NCBI GenBank assembly: GCA_029582155.1
Contig: CM055905.1
Span: 8,274,995 to 8,338,994, forward strand
Direction of reading: 5' to 3'
DNA length: 64,000 bases
DNA from: Panopea generosa
Taxonomy: Eukaryota; Mollusca; Bivalvia; Adapedonta; Hiatellidae
Shown: in pieces, positions 32,160 through 43,955 of the stretch
Position numbering within the stretch: the first letter of the stretch is position 1
How the letters are laid out: every line of letters begins with the position of its first letter
The notes under the pieces: model-generated
What the model was told of the DNA's origin: nothing
What the model saw: only the letters and a program-made list of their open reading frames with translations
The model's database searches: none
Program-made: the position numbers and the translations under genes

Positions 32160-32700
32160 TATATCCAGGGTATGTGAAGTCCATTATCTCAGCATGGCTT
32201 AATTATCAATAGTAAAGAATGAAGCTAATTACATTGTCTATGATGTGCATTTTACAATATTGGTATGTTTTAGTCATTATGTCCATCATGTATTTTTTCA
32301 AAGATTCACTGATGAAATAAACTGAATATGTAAAATCAATTATCTCGGCATTTACTTAATTAGTAATTGTCCCTCTGTTGTATGCATAGGTTGATAAGCG
32401 AAACTTAATTACTTTGTTTATTAGTTAAAGAATGCAGTTACTTAAATTATTCCGATATATATTTCATATTGTTGGTGTGGTTTAGTCATTATTTACATAA
32501 TATGGGTATTAAATGGTTCCCCGATTAAACAACTAAACATGTAAAATCAATTACCTCAGCATTTAATTGTCAAAACAGATTTATAAATCAAACTTGTTTA
32601 TTTTGTTTATTAGTTAAAGGTACCACATTTAGATTAATTAGATTGTTTATGCTGTGCATCATACAATACTTATATGTTTTTGTCATTATGTTTGTTTATT
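32160..32700. repeat. Degenerate tandem repeat, about three units of 160-215 bp
   Basis: Recurring blocks in order: GTAAAATCAATTA(T/C)CTC, AGCATTTAATT, TTTATTAGTTAAAG, then TTTTAGTCATTAT. Units begin near 32165, 32328 and 32540. Divergence is high, so the array is old. Open frames at 32640-32920 fall partly in it and have no recognised motif. Confidence 0.5.
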
Positions 32701-33054
32701 ACATTTTACCACATGCTTGTGACACAAGGATTGCATCAGCTTCTAATTGCTTTGTTGTTTCCTCGAACCTATATAAACTCGAGAATTTTAGTATCTGGAG
32801 GGATGGATGTTGGTTACATCAAGGAGACTAGTTGTTTAATACTACAACGTTTTGTATGTTTAAAATTAAAGGAACTTATTTTTATATTAGAACACGGACT
32901 TGTTAAATATAACTGAATAAAATGGTTGTGTTTGAAAATTCGAGTTCTTTAATCGATGCAACCACGGGAGTGCTACACGCTGTTGTCTCTCCTACTATTT
33001 CAATATATATATCACACTACTTATTCTCGCATAGAGGTGGCCGCTGTTGTCACA

Positions 33055-33090
33055 CCCACTCTCTCTCTATATATATATCTCTCTCTTGAT
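33055..33090. repeat. Microsatellite (CT)n(AT)n(CT)n
   Basis: CTCTCTCTATATATATATCT followed by CTCTCT. A plain simple repeat. Confidence 0.75.
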
Positions 33091-33549
33091 GAGGTGTTTT
33101 GCCTGTGTCATACATCTCTTGTTGTTTTTGTTAAAGAATCAGGTTTTTACCGCTTGAAAGACGAGGCTATTGATTGAATTTTCTTAGACATAAAAGCGCA
33201 CCCACTTGGCCAACTTAATGACCTCGCTAATGAAGGTTAAAGACATAACTACAAGCCTGTTATTAAAGTTGTCATGCAGCCTCTCACAGTCAGCCCGAAA
33301 AAGATACGGTTGACATCGACTGAAGCCATTACTTCTTCATAGGAACAGTTATTACCCAAAAGGGATATAAAACGATCATAGAAGGTTTGGTTCCATACAG
33401 TATAAAACAGTGACCTTGGTAGAGTACCGAATCAGTCATAATTCATAATTGTCTTTTTGACGCAAAAGTGGTATTTAAATAACAAACTTTGTCGTTGATG
33501 TGATTGAGCATAACTAAATCGTTAATTGATATAATGTTTGATTTTAGGG

Positions 33550-33810
33550 TTGCTTTCGACAACTTTGCAGTCATCGCGACGGTGTTTTCTTGAGACAGTA
33601 TTCTGAGCGCTGTCACACTGCAGTTTTATGCCGCAGGTACGTAGTATGACATCCCATCCAGACACCAGGCCGACAAGTCATAGAACTTTCTTTTAAATGC
33701 TGAGCACTAAGCGAGGAAGCTTCCAGTATCATGTTTTAAGTCTTTAGTATAACTCCAGCGGGGAAATCGAAACCACGAACTTCAGTATGCAAGGCAGATG
33801 CTTTAACACT
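33550..33810 (-). mobile_element. tRNA-derived SINE, family B (minus copy, decayed)
   Basis: On the plus strand the body reads TTGCTTTCGACAACTTTGCA, GTCATCGCGACGGTG and GACAGTATTCTGAGCGCTGT, matching 47710-47800, and ends in a decayed tRNA-like head (B box complement GAAATCGAAACCACG). The head is more worn than in the 47.7-kb copy. Confidence 0.6.
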
Positions 33811-33814
33811 AAAA

Positions 33815-35935
33815 TAACGAATAGTTATAAAATCGTTAAAGATAAATAACAAATAAATCACATATCATATGTTCGACGGTTATGTTAAAATCGACCTTGT
33901 GTTCACTCATCACATCAATGAAGGACAAATGGCAGTGCTTAAAGTATGGATGTAAACCAGATTATCATCGAAGCTCATTCTCCTTACCTACTGTTCCCAT
34001 TGCAATGGTTACGGTCCAAAATTTGCAAGCATGCAGGTGCACCTAATATATAGTCAAATAAACTCTCACAATTAGTATATCTGTCTTGGTAAACTCGATA
34101 TCTGGATTTTCAAACATAAGTCTTCGAATGGTTTCAGAATACAACCCCAGACATCTCAACTACATTGTAATATAAACGACATTTAGTCGGTACATTTTAG
34201 CCAGACGATCAAGTTAAGGGGCATGTAGCATCACACCTATCCAGTATTGGAATTGTGCTATTTTAAATCCGTGAAGCCAGTTATCCAGGAAGTTGGACAA
34301 TTTATTAAGAGTAACCAATTCGTTTGTGAAAGATTATCATTTAGACGGCTTATTACAAATCCGGGCTTTTAGCTAGGTTTATACAAAGTGACAGGGTTTC
34401 TGAAAGCAGCATTACAAGCAAGATCGAAGTCACATTACCCAAATGAGGTACCGCCATCATGCTGAGAGGTACGGCATCATGCTGAGTAGCGGTGCAAATC
34501 AGTACAGCCACAACCGCTGATCCTGACGTGTTGAACCAGATCGATAAAGAGGAAACGTTGCGGGATCCAGTGCAGATTATGGAGACCCTTCATTTTTATA
34601 ATACATTTATAAGTGTAAAACTTTTCTTTTGATTTCATTCGATTTTAACAATGCTGTGTGTCTATATTATGACAAACTAAAAACGATTATCTAAAAGTAT
34701 TATGTAATAAGACATCGTTGACGGGGTTCATAAAACAAGTAATTCACTTTCGCTTTTTAAATATAAATAAATACCTCACAAAAAAACAAATTCACATGTT
34801 TTTGGATTTTAATCTAATAAAATCAGAGTGGATCTATATCCTTGTCGTAGATGACAACAAATGTGCCAATTTAATTGCCTTTCAAACATTAACCAGATGT
34901 TATTCCCTTTTCAAAATAGAGAAGCATTTGATGGTCTGCACCTTTACCTTGGTATCATAATTGTAATATTGATACAGTCAAATAATTTATACAAGTTAAT
35001 TTACTCTGAAAGCATAGACATGCAAAATGGTAAGTTGACTGCTTAAGACAAGTAACTGCTTATTATAGGTGACCGCTTTAACAGGTTTGACTGTATTTTA
35101 GATGCACGATGGGTATTCAGAAAGAAACAGGACAAACGAAATCGCAAAACTTTTGACACATATATAATCAATCATGAAATTTGGTGAAAATATAAAAAAC
35201 TTTGATACATTATCTATCAAAAATGATATATAATATTGAAGTGTATACACGCGTGATGGATTATCAATATACCTGCGATTCCTCATTTGTTGGGATAATT
35301 AATACACACTATAAATTTGCAAACTTCTTTGACGAACAGTCAACAATTTCTTCTTCTGACCTTGAGTCACCCAACTTAAGTAGATTATATAATACATGTA
35401 CTCTCATAATTCCAGAAAGACGAGATGAACAAGTTGTTAGAATTTGATTTGTTTTGAAGATGTAACAGATGCGCAGAAGAGTTCAATATTGGTAGAGGTT
35501 CACCCATGGTAAATGTCAGTGAAATTACATCAAAACCAGGTCAGTAGATTCTGACAAGAAGGCTTTTGAAGTTTTTACTATAGCTACCTATACGTTTGGA
35601 AACTGTTCCAAACCTAAGTCTTCCAACTAAGATAAAAAATCTAGTTCCAGCACAAAACTAACCTGTTATGTTTGAGAACAGTTTCAAACTAAAGCATCAG
35701 ACTCAACTATATAGCATGGAACTATCCACAGTTCCTGCACTATATATATTCCTATGAGTTTCAAACACAAGCCTTTCCAAAGCATATCGCTAGAAAGAAT
35801 CTTTGTCGCAGTACACTCTCCCAACATCACAATTAAGCTCCTCCTCCGAGATTTCAAGTACAGTTTGACACTGAAAATCTCAAGCAGACTTCTTGCAGTG
35901 AAGAAACAAGCTAAAAATATGGCGTTGCTTTATTA
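33815..35935. other. Stretch with no supported gene
   Basis: AT-rich DNA. A short direct repeat (CATCATGCTGAG) lies near 34455 and 34480. Open frames up to 81 codons at 34.7-35.45 kb and 35.75-35.95 kb show no recognisable domain and no convincing splice sites. Confidence 0.45.
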
Positions 35936-35940
35936 TAAAC

Positions 35941-36509
35941 CCCCCTGTCGGTAGGGATTTGTCGACTGCTCGTTCCAAGCAGAGGGGTAAGATCCTCCCC
36001 GGTCTTGATCAATCGGTCTGTCATGATACTTTTCTTGGATTATATTTTATTATGTATCATCGTTTCTCCATTATTACATCCCCATTGAATTTTTCCATTC
36101 TCATTTTTCTTGTCTATATTAATTTTTCAATGAATATACTTCCAGTTATCTAAATTCCAAATCCTTGAAAACTGTCATGGCTTATGGGCTAATCTTGTAA
36201 AGTAAAATGCTATATGGTTATATGTATGCCATTTTTAGATGGATGTTGGTGCGGTTCTTGTCTTGTCGGGACTTGAATTTACATCCATCGGGTGGTATGC
36301 GGTATCTGATGTATTACTTTGCTGGAGTATATTGTTCACGTATTCTTGGCATCATGTCTGTCGGATATCCACAGCATGTGTCCCCTTGTTGGTCTATGAG
36401 GCGGGTGAGAAACGTGAACAACGAAACAAACACAAACTCACTATGGCTTCCAAAAAAGACACCAAAACGATACTACAAAACGACCTACACCTGCTCAGTC
36501 TGTTCTGAA
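35941..36509 (+). mobile_element. LINE 5'-end fragment lacking its 3' part
   Basis: Plus-strand copy of the first part of the 13.6-19.6 kb LINE: it starts at the same 5' end (CCCCTGTCGGTAGGG), has lost about 150 bp of the GC-rich part at a CCTCCCC/GGTCTTGATC junction near 36000, runs through the ORF1 start (ATGGCTTCCAAAAAAG near 36442) and ends abruptly at GTTCTGAAG (36509) inside ORF1. LINE copies usually lose the 5' end, so a 5' end without a 3' end is unusual and probably reflects a later deletion or recombination. Confidence 0.85.
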
Positions 36510-37040
36510 GTCAACTATTTACACTAGACAGTCATTTATCTGAAACACGTGCCTTCAGAACCGCAAGGTGACATTTGTTACGCTTTATTATGCAGCTTGA
36601 ATTAATTTCCATACTGTTATGTACTAGGAACGTATTTGAATACAATCTCAAACAGCCTGCTTAGATTTATGTCGTGTAAGCAAGCATGCAGAGTGAAATA
36701 CCTTTCAATATTTTATCGTGCATCTGGCGTCATTGAATCCTAAATATAATGGCATACATGCAAAGTGTAATACAGTAAGTGAAACAAAATTATTTGATTT
36801 GAATAAAACAGATTAGTTAAAATGGTAATGTCGTATGGCGTTAATCAAACAAATGTTGAAGCGCCAAATGGAATCAATCTTAAAGTTTGAATTTAATCTG
36901 GAATTCAATAAGATAAGTGTTGTTTTGACGGCTTTCCTTTGCATGCTCCATCAAGTCCTGTTTTTTAGATGGTTCTTTTAAAAATATTGGGACTTTAACG
37001 ATTAGCAAATAAAAGTGCATCAGGGGTGCATTTCCTTAGT
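36510..37040. other. Stretch with no supported feature
   Basis: AT-rich, no motif recognised; a poorly conserved ATTTTTAAGAG-type background only. Confidence 0.4.
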
Positions 37041-37044
37041 TTTT

Positions 37045-37175
37045 AATGAGTTTTAATGAGGTTTAATGCCAATTCTAACACAGTTAAGGTAATATATGTC
37101 AAGTTTTACTGGTGGAGGAACTCGGAATGTATCTTCAAAAGAACCACTGTTTTCAGCAAATTACTTTTTAATATA
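37045..37175. repeat. Dispersed repeat, family D (third copy)
   Basis: Contains GGTTTAATGCCAATTCTAAC, a TATATGTC block and AGCAAATTAC, matching 7259-7400 in order. Distant match, judged by eye. Confidence 0.35.
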
Positions 37176-37499
37176 AAATATTGGATTAATCGGAATCATA
37201 CTAATGGCGAGAGAGGTAAGTGATGGGTTCTGCAATGGACGGACCTTTATTTGATTCGAATATGTTATGTTTTTGTCTTTCGTAGTTCACTCAATATTGC
37301 TAAAAAATAAAATGCCGATGATATCATGGGTGTGAGGGGTGTAACATATTCCATTACGCATCATGATAAATAAATTAAAACCAGTATTCTCTTATTTTCG
37401 CTTCCATACTGAAGGATAGCGTATCTTATACTTTTATATTTTCGTCTTCTAAAGCAAGTATTAAAAATAAATTAAATTACGCCTCGTGACGTCATGACT

Positions 37500-37517
37500 T
37501 CACACACACACACACAC
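37500..37517. repeat. (CA)n microsatellite
   Basis: About eight CA units. The minus-strand frames of 101 and 143 codons around 37.5-37.9 kb show no domain and are not supported as genes. Confidence 0.7.
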
Positions 37518-38050
37518 CTAATCTTATGGTCGCATTTAGAACCAGTATGTCTACCAACAACGACATCGTCATGAGTGAACAATAACAATCCGAATATAGC
37601 AACGAAGTCTCCAAACCAACAAAACGAAAAAAGTCGCCAACGGTATAAAATATAGAAAAACACCAACCTCGCACAAGAGTCCGTATTAGGTGGTGCGGCA
37701 CGAACGTCTTTGGAATAGAAGGCATTACGACGACAGTACGTGACAGTATGTAAATAAATAAAACTATATCGCACTGGACAAATACGTAAAACGACATTTA
37801 ACAAAATGACAGAAAGAGGGACGGTAGTTAAGTGGATATAGTGTATATATATTGCCAGTTCGACCACGTGCTCATGCTGTAGGCTTCTCAAAAAACGTAG
37901 CACTACTACTACTTTTATACAGAAAGCGAACTCAATTGTGGCTTATATAAACGCTGACCGAAATAAATTACATTGCTATAAACTAAACCGACAAAATGAC
38001 AGCAATTCGTTATCCGTTCATTTCGAATCGTATTTAGTTAAAGCTCTCAC

Positions 38051-38157
38051 CTGAGAATGAGTACATGCATGATATATGAAGATATTAAGCTGTGTGTATG
38101 GCACTGAGAATGAGTACATGCATGATTTATGAAGATATTAAACTGTGTGTATGGCAA
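38051..38157. repeat. 53-bp tandem duplication
   Basis: Two copies starting with CTGAGAATGAGTACATGCAT at 38051 and 38104, differing at only a few positions. A recent local duplication. Confidence 0.8.
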
Positions 38158-38593
38158 ATTTCCTGTATAACGCCGGCTTTTGTTCTGATCTCAGTTGTCA
38201 GTTCTATAATTTAACAGTTTAATAGTCTTCTAAAAACGTTTGCAAGCAAACGTATTCTGGTATTAAATGACAAAGACTTAGTTTATTAGTTTTAAACGTG
38301 TTCAGGCCTGGTTTTTAACCATTAGCTAATAAACCAAAAATTCTGTTCAAAGAATTTGCCTTAAGGTGTGGGTACAGGATCAGTGCGTTATAATGAGATA
38401 TTAAAAAATATTGGAAATAAATGTGAAATTTATTTTGTTTCTTGGGGTATGTCTGGGTTGAAATAAAACCAATGCGAAGGTCAAACATTTTTTATGAGAA
38501 TTGTCTGATTCCTTTAGCATTCCTATGATAAAAATGCAGTCTCCAAATGGATATGACATACCCAGTCTCAACTGACATCACTTAAGAACACTT

Positions 38594-38847
38594 CAGAGGT
38601 CGTATTCACCAACCATTCTTGAGATATTCTTAGACTTGGGCTTGAAAATCCAATTTTCAACCTTGGATATTCAGTTTACCAAGACAGATATAATAATTGT
38701 GAGAGTTTAATTGGCTATATATTTGGTGTCTCTGCAAGCTTCCAAATTTTGGCCTTATAAAATGGTCATTAATTGTGCTATTCAAAATTTTTTCCTGAGT
38801 TCAAGGCTATGAATATTCTTAAGAATGGTTTGTGAATATCACCCCTG
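38594..38847. mobile_element. MITE-like element, about 254 bp, with ~45-bp terminal inverted repeats
   Basis: The left end CAGAGGTCGTATTCACCAAC and the reverse complement of the right end CAGGGGTGATATTCACAAAC continue matching through CCATTCTT(G/A)AGA and CTTAGACTTG / CATAGCCTTG. No coding frame. A target-site duplication was not clear, so the superfamily is open; CAGRGG tips occur in several DNA transposon groups. The 120-codon minus-strand frame at 38819-39181 overlaps its end and is not supported as a gene. Confidence 0.6.
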
Positions 38848-39199
38848 ATCTGAATATAATTAAAATAGTCTCTAAAACAGATGATAAAAAGAGAATATTT
38901 TGTTTTACCATGGTATTCCTGCAGTCTGCATATTTGCCCCAATGTACCCTTCCATTTGGACCGACAAACTTGAAACTCCTACTCCAGGGATCATATTTAC
39001 TAAATACCAACACAATTAACTGATCTGTTCTTGACAAGTGTATAGAAATGCAAAGTTGCAACGAATGCAATTTCTTTAAAAACATCAAAGAGTAATAACT
39101 CATAAAATCATTGAATCGGAATACCAAGATCATAGGCTCATGCCCGGACCATTTACCTTCCTTTAATACAGCAAGTTTCATTTAAATCAGCGTAACACC

Positions 39200-41290
39200 T
39201 GGTGAAGGAATGTGTATGGCGGCTGTGAATTCCAAAACTACTGTATTGGTGGTTGAGTTCGTCAAGTAACTTCACTATACTAGTACATAGATTGACTTTC
39301 AAATAATTTATACCGGTATTACCTGATTGCGTGTCCCATGCAAATCCTTGGTGGGGGAGGCTACATCAAAGTCAAGGTAGCATATAAGACTTAGGTATAT
39401 GAAGACTGTGTATTTTCATACACTGTAAACGTACTACACTTATTGTTGTCACTTGCTATTTCTTGTTCGTTGGAATCATGGAACTCATTCAGTGTTGCTT
39501 GAACATAGAATATTGCTCAGGTCGGTGCAAGAGGGCATGAGGGGTGTTCCATATTCCCATGAACAGACTTGATCAAACCGAGTCTGCTACTTTCATGTAT
39601 TTACTGCGTTATGTACTTACAAAGGATCAGCTATTATCAAACGAGGAACTCATTGTGCAAAATAACCCTTTGATAGGTATGAAAGACGTAAAGAATGTTT
39701 TGTTTATTATTATAACGAATTAATAAAATATCTTGCTAGAGTTATGGGGCATGTTAGTAAATGGAGAAATTCTCATAAAGTTTTATTTGAAGAAATGGAA
39801 AGTGACTTGCATTGTTGTGTGATGTTTTTTTTTTATAAAAAAAATGACAACGACGCCGGGTTGATTAGGAAATCTTTGATTATACAGACAGACAAGCTAA
39901 ACATCGTCTTGGCGCATATGAGAAAACGAAATAAATTTCTTCAAATTTAAATAGTGACGAAAGTTAAAGCAACACATCCAAGTTTGAACTTTTTAAAAAA
40001 GTATTTTAATTAAGTTATGAGCACATTTCTTATACAAAAATATGATCAATGAACTATATGTGTGCATATAAACACGATCCAAAACGCTTAAGAATTGTAA
40101 AAAAAGATGCCCAAGTTATAAAGCGTGATAAACGCGTTATAAAATATTTTATAATCGCCGAGGATTCCCACTTAGCCTCGAATTGAATTATGCAAGTATG
40201 CGCGTGCGTTACTTCCGTTTCCCGTTTTAAATGCTGTTTATATTTTTACACGAGGGAATTTATCTGATAAAAGAACGACAGCTCGGTATAATTGTTTGGA
40301 ACAATGTAATAGCCTGTGTTATATGTGAAATGAGCTTGAAGCTCAGCCGACTGAAAGAGTTCGTCATGGCAGGTATGTAGTACGCTACACACGAAAACGT
40401 GTAGATGTTTTTTTGTATTATTATGATTTTAATTAGTTACCCGTTTTCGATCACTTAGACTCGCCGTTAGATAGATCAGTACAAAAGAATGTCGACACTC
40501 ATTGCTTGTATAAAATGTTTAAATAATTATATTCAAAAAGAATAACAAATACCTGTACATTACTGTCACCATTCACGCTAGATCACGGTGTCAGACACAA
40601 AAATGGCGTAACCAGATTTCGATGGATGAAATGTGTCAAACTAAAATGACATGAGGCTTTAGAAGTGCATATACATGAAATTAAAACACTGATGTAAAAG
40701 TTTTTTTTAAATTTTTGTAAACTTTATTAGTGCATCTTTTCATGCAAATCCTCACATAACAAACCTTTTCAACTTGTTTTCATTCTACATTTAACATGTG
40801 GTCCTGTTATGATTTTAAACTCATTTTTTAACAAATTATATAAGAGGGGTTCCGTAATCGCTTTAATTTCTGACATGAGCAGTCATCATGTTTCGACACT
40901 TTTTGTCCTTGCATCAGTTTTAAGCAGACGTGGTTGATTGTAGTGATCGAAAACAGGTTACTGCACCATACAACTCACCTTTTTATTAACTTATTCGTAA
41001 ACATTTCAATATCAACCTAGATAGAGACCAGTTACCAAATTGAATTACCTCAGATGTGCGTCCTTAGTGGTCCTGAGTTGGACCCTTTTTAACTGTTTCA
41101 AAATCATAGATTGACAGGTGAATAGATGCAGAGAGAAAGAAGGAAAATACGTTAAATAGAGTGTTATTTGTATATTCGCAGTAATAATATAATTCAGTTT
41201 TCTTTATTAATTTTCATGAACTTTTATATAAGTATATTTTTGTCTTTGAAAATTTTAGAGGGCTTTGATATTTACAAATTCCTTGTGGAT
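39200..41290. other. Non-coding stretch with weak repeats
   Basis: About 39535-39600 holds GGGGTGTTCCATATTCC and CATGAACAGACTTGATCAAA, then CCGAGTCTGCTA, a motif I associate with molluscan repeats; a weaker relative lies at 37325-37360. A 68-codon plus frame at 39744 is unrecognised. The rest shows nothing that I can name. Confidence 0.4.
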
Positions 41291-41309
41291 TGGGTCACGG
41301 TATACTAAC

Positions 41310-41510
41310 TGAATAAAGTTTGGAACACATAGTCCAGTCGTAGGAGCATCAAACCCATTATCGAAGGGTTGTGGGTTGAGTCCTCCGCCGTGGCTGTGTG
41401 ATGTCCTTCAGCAACACACTTTTTTCGCATATGTTTAGTACTGGTTCTACCTTGTAAGGCTTTGAGCGTGATTTGTCTGAAGTTGTTTCACAATCAATGG
41501 AAAATAAATA
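41310..41510 (+). mobile_element. tRNA-derived SINE, family A (plus copy)
   Basis: Head: AGTCCAGTCGTAGGAGCATC (A-box region) and GGGTTGTGGGTTGAGTCC (B-box region). Body: GTCCTTCAGCAACACACTTT, then TTTAGTACTGGTTCTACC as in the copies at 1612 and 9233. A-rich tail GGAAAATAAATAAG. Confidence 0.7.
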
Positions 41511-41807
41511 AGAAGTGTGTGAGGGTAGTTTTGTTTGATATATCTTCACTCCATAACATGAGTATTAGAAGTTTTGTAGTTAAAAAAAATCTCAAACAGC
41601 TCAGGACCCAAAGATGTGCAAATAAGCCATACTACTAGTAACCTGATTTGACAGAAACATATATCAGACAGCATATGATATGCGACGCATTGAATGCAAA
41701 AGATTAGGACTGGGTTTGAGTTCTGGACTGTCTAGATATATTGTTCATGCCATTTAATCTGCAATGTGTTGAAAGCATATCGGATTAAAGTATAATGTAA
41801 TATGTTG

Positions 41808-41970
41808 ACAGTTGAGTGTTAAAACATAACTTCATATTTCACACTTGAATCAGCAGTGAGACTTACGACAATGTTGTATATCAATAATCTTGGAGACTGC
41901 CAGAGCGGGATTCAAACTCACTACCCCTCGATTGATAATCAGATGTGTTACCAACTGAGCTAACCTGCCA
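41808..41970 (-). mobile_element. SINE family C head, minus copy
   Basis: Plus-strand reading: CACTTGAATCAGCAGTGAGA, CAATGTTGTATATC, GGAGACTGCCAGAGCGGGAT, then TCAAACTCACTACCCC and TACCAACTGAGCTAACCTG, which is the complement of the A-box and B-box regions. The 3' part of the SINE is missing. Confidence 0.7.
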
Positions 41971-42489
41971 TATTTTAACTTCTTATTACGAGCTGTTTGT
42001 CATAATTTATTGAGTGATAATTGCTACGTTCTTTGGGTGTGCATTGCAGAAAATATTTGTATTTCTATTATTTTGTATACTTCTGTAGCTTGGACCATCA
42101 CATTTTCAGGTATCTTGGTTGTGGATATTTTAAACTACTATTACTCATCTTATTTTTATATATATTTATCTTATTAATACAATTACTTACTGTTATAAAT
42201 TTAATTACTATCATCCCATCATTGTTCTTATTCTAGAAACATATATTTCAGGTGTCAGATGTTAGAAATTTTATAGTCTTGAACACATTCTCTGCATACA
42301 CTTGTGTGGGCCAGCAGACCTGAGAAAGTATCAAAATCACTGATGAATCCAGAGTGGCTAGTTTTGGAACTACAATTTAAAAAAAGGTTTAAACGGTAAT
42401 ACTCCATCTTAAACGCTGTTTTCTAATAATTTAGACAATCTTTTATTTATACCCTTTACCAAAAAATTGTTCTTATAATTTCAAATTAA

Positions 42490-42575
42490 AAATATCGCAG
42501 AGACTACGACCCGGCGAGGATTCAAACTTACGATCCCCAAGCTAATAACCTGACCAGACACATTTCAGTTGATGC
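42490..42575 (-). mobile_element. Decayed SINE tRNA-like head, minus
   Basis: GGATTCAAACTTACGATCCC and TAATAACCTGACCAGACAC resemble the B-box side and the anticodon region of family C heads. A short remnant. Confidence 0.35.
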
Positions 42576-43119
42576 ATTGCATCTGGTATGATTGGTACTT
42601 GAAGATCTCAGATGCATTATACGTATACGTATTTAATTTAGTAAAACCACAATTTTGCTAACTGATTTAATTTTACTTTCACATACAATGTGGAAAATGA
42701 AAAAAAAGGACCTGCAACTATGTGATATGTTCAGCATTATTTTAAGGTAAAAAGTACATAATTGATGGCATTTTACCCATATGGTGAATATAAAGTTAAA
42801 TGATTTTTTCAAGAAAAATGTGTTATATTTTATTTATTTATTTTTTCATTATTCATAGAGAAGCAACAATCTACTACTCAATGCAGTTACGGTTCATGGC
42901 ATGGATTCAGAATTGTGCAAACTGTTACAGCATTTTTTCACAGTAAGTGTATTTTGAAACTTCCACTGACTTTATTTTAAAAAACTTTTTTTTTTTAGAA
43001 TTTGTCCCGGTCCCAGGATCAAATAGTGCAACTAGTATACATGTATATGGAAAACGTGTCGCTACAGTATTTTCGAATCTGATGATCTTATTGCAAAGTA
43101 ACTTAAATAATATAAGCTG

Positions 43120-43265
43120 GTCAGTAGTACAGTGAATGGAATGTTGAAGAGGTTGAAGGTTTGGTCCCAAGCTTACCAATACCCTCTAAAAGGTCAGTAC
43201 TGGTGCTGCCCTGACAATTGACTCAAGAATAATTCTTAGTTTACTCCTAAATTAGAATAAACTGA
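43120..43265 (+). mobile_element. Decayed SINE, family A-like, plus
   Basis: TAGTACAGTGAATGGAATGT and GAAGGTTTGGTCCC stand where the tRNA boxes should be, followed by GTCAGTACTGGTGCTGCCCT, like the family A body, and an A-rich end. The copy is old. Confidence 0.4.
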
Positions 43266-43469
43266 ATTCTATAAAGAAAAACTAACTCTATATATGTGTC
43301 ATACATGTTTAGAGCTAATGTGACCGTTAAGTTTTATTTTCACTTTTTTTCCCTATCAGGTAGAGGAAATGATCATTTGAAGCTACGACTGAAGCATATG
43401 TCGTTGTTGTTGAGCTGAGGTGTGTGATGGTGAATTATGAATGGTATGTTGTACACTTTGTTTGAATAT

Positions 43470-43797
43470 TCAGCATCATTCTATGCCATCGATGGCTAAC
43501 ACAGATGATCAGTTTACCTAATCGAAGATTTAGTGTCATTGTTACGCTATCAAGGGCTAACAGACAATCAATTAACCTAACCACTGTTTCCTAAATCCTG
43601 AAAGGTTTACCAGTACTCGAGTAAACCCCATTTCCGCAAGTACCTGATAACTTTCCCACTGGAATCAGCGGTGAGATACGAACAATAACGAGTCACAATG
43701 TCGTTATATCAATCATCATGGAGACTGTTGCCGCGCTGGAATTATAACTCACGACCACTGAATTGAGTCAGACGCGTTACCAACTGTGCTTATCGGG
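43470..43797 (-). mobile_element. SINE family C, minus, long copy with internal duplication
   Basis: Plus-strand reading from the 3' end: ATGCCATCGATGGCTAACAC, GATGATCAGTTTACCTAA, then a second similar block (ATCAAGGGCTAACAGACAAT), CCTGAAAGGTTTACCAGTAC, TCGAGTAAACCCCATTTCCG, GGAATCAGCGGTGAGATACG, and the tRNA-like head ending GCGTTACCAACTGTGCTTAT. The 3' block is present twice, as also seen at 61.7 kb. Confidence 0.75.
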
Positions 43798-43955
43798 CCT
43801 GGCTCGTAAAGCAGTACTCCGGCACACCATCTCTGCAAGTGAGAGATGAATGACAATTTGTTGCAATGTTGTATATAAATCATCACATAGGGATTCAAAC
43901 TCATGACCCCTGGATTGATAGTCAGGCGGTCTACCGTCTGAGCTGACCAGACATG
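43798..43955 (-). mobile_element. Second SINE C head directly behind the first
   Basis: CACACCATCTCTGCAAGTGA, GAGATGAATGACAATTTG, GGATTCAAACTCATGACCCC and GTCTACCGTCTGAGCTGACC. It abuts the copy at 43470-43797 in the same orientation, giving a SINE dimer or nested insertion. Confidence 0.65.

Noticed and set aside
37472-37903. A 143-codon minus-strand gene
   Set aside because: Overlaps a (CA)n tract, with another frame of 101 codons open over the same stretch; no domain seen.
38819-39181. A 120-codon minus-strand gene
   Set aside because: Its end overlaps the inverted repeat of the MITE-like element and nothing in the peptide is recognisable; chance is adequate.
42021-42236. A 71-codon hydrophobic membrane-protein ORF
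   Set aside because: Made of AT-rich codons only, between repeat fragments, without splice sites or known motif.
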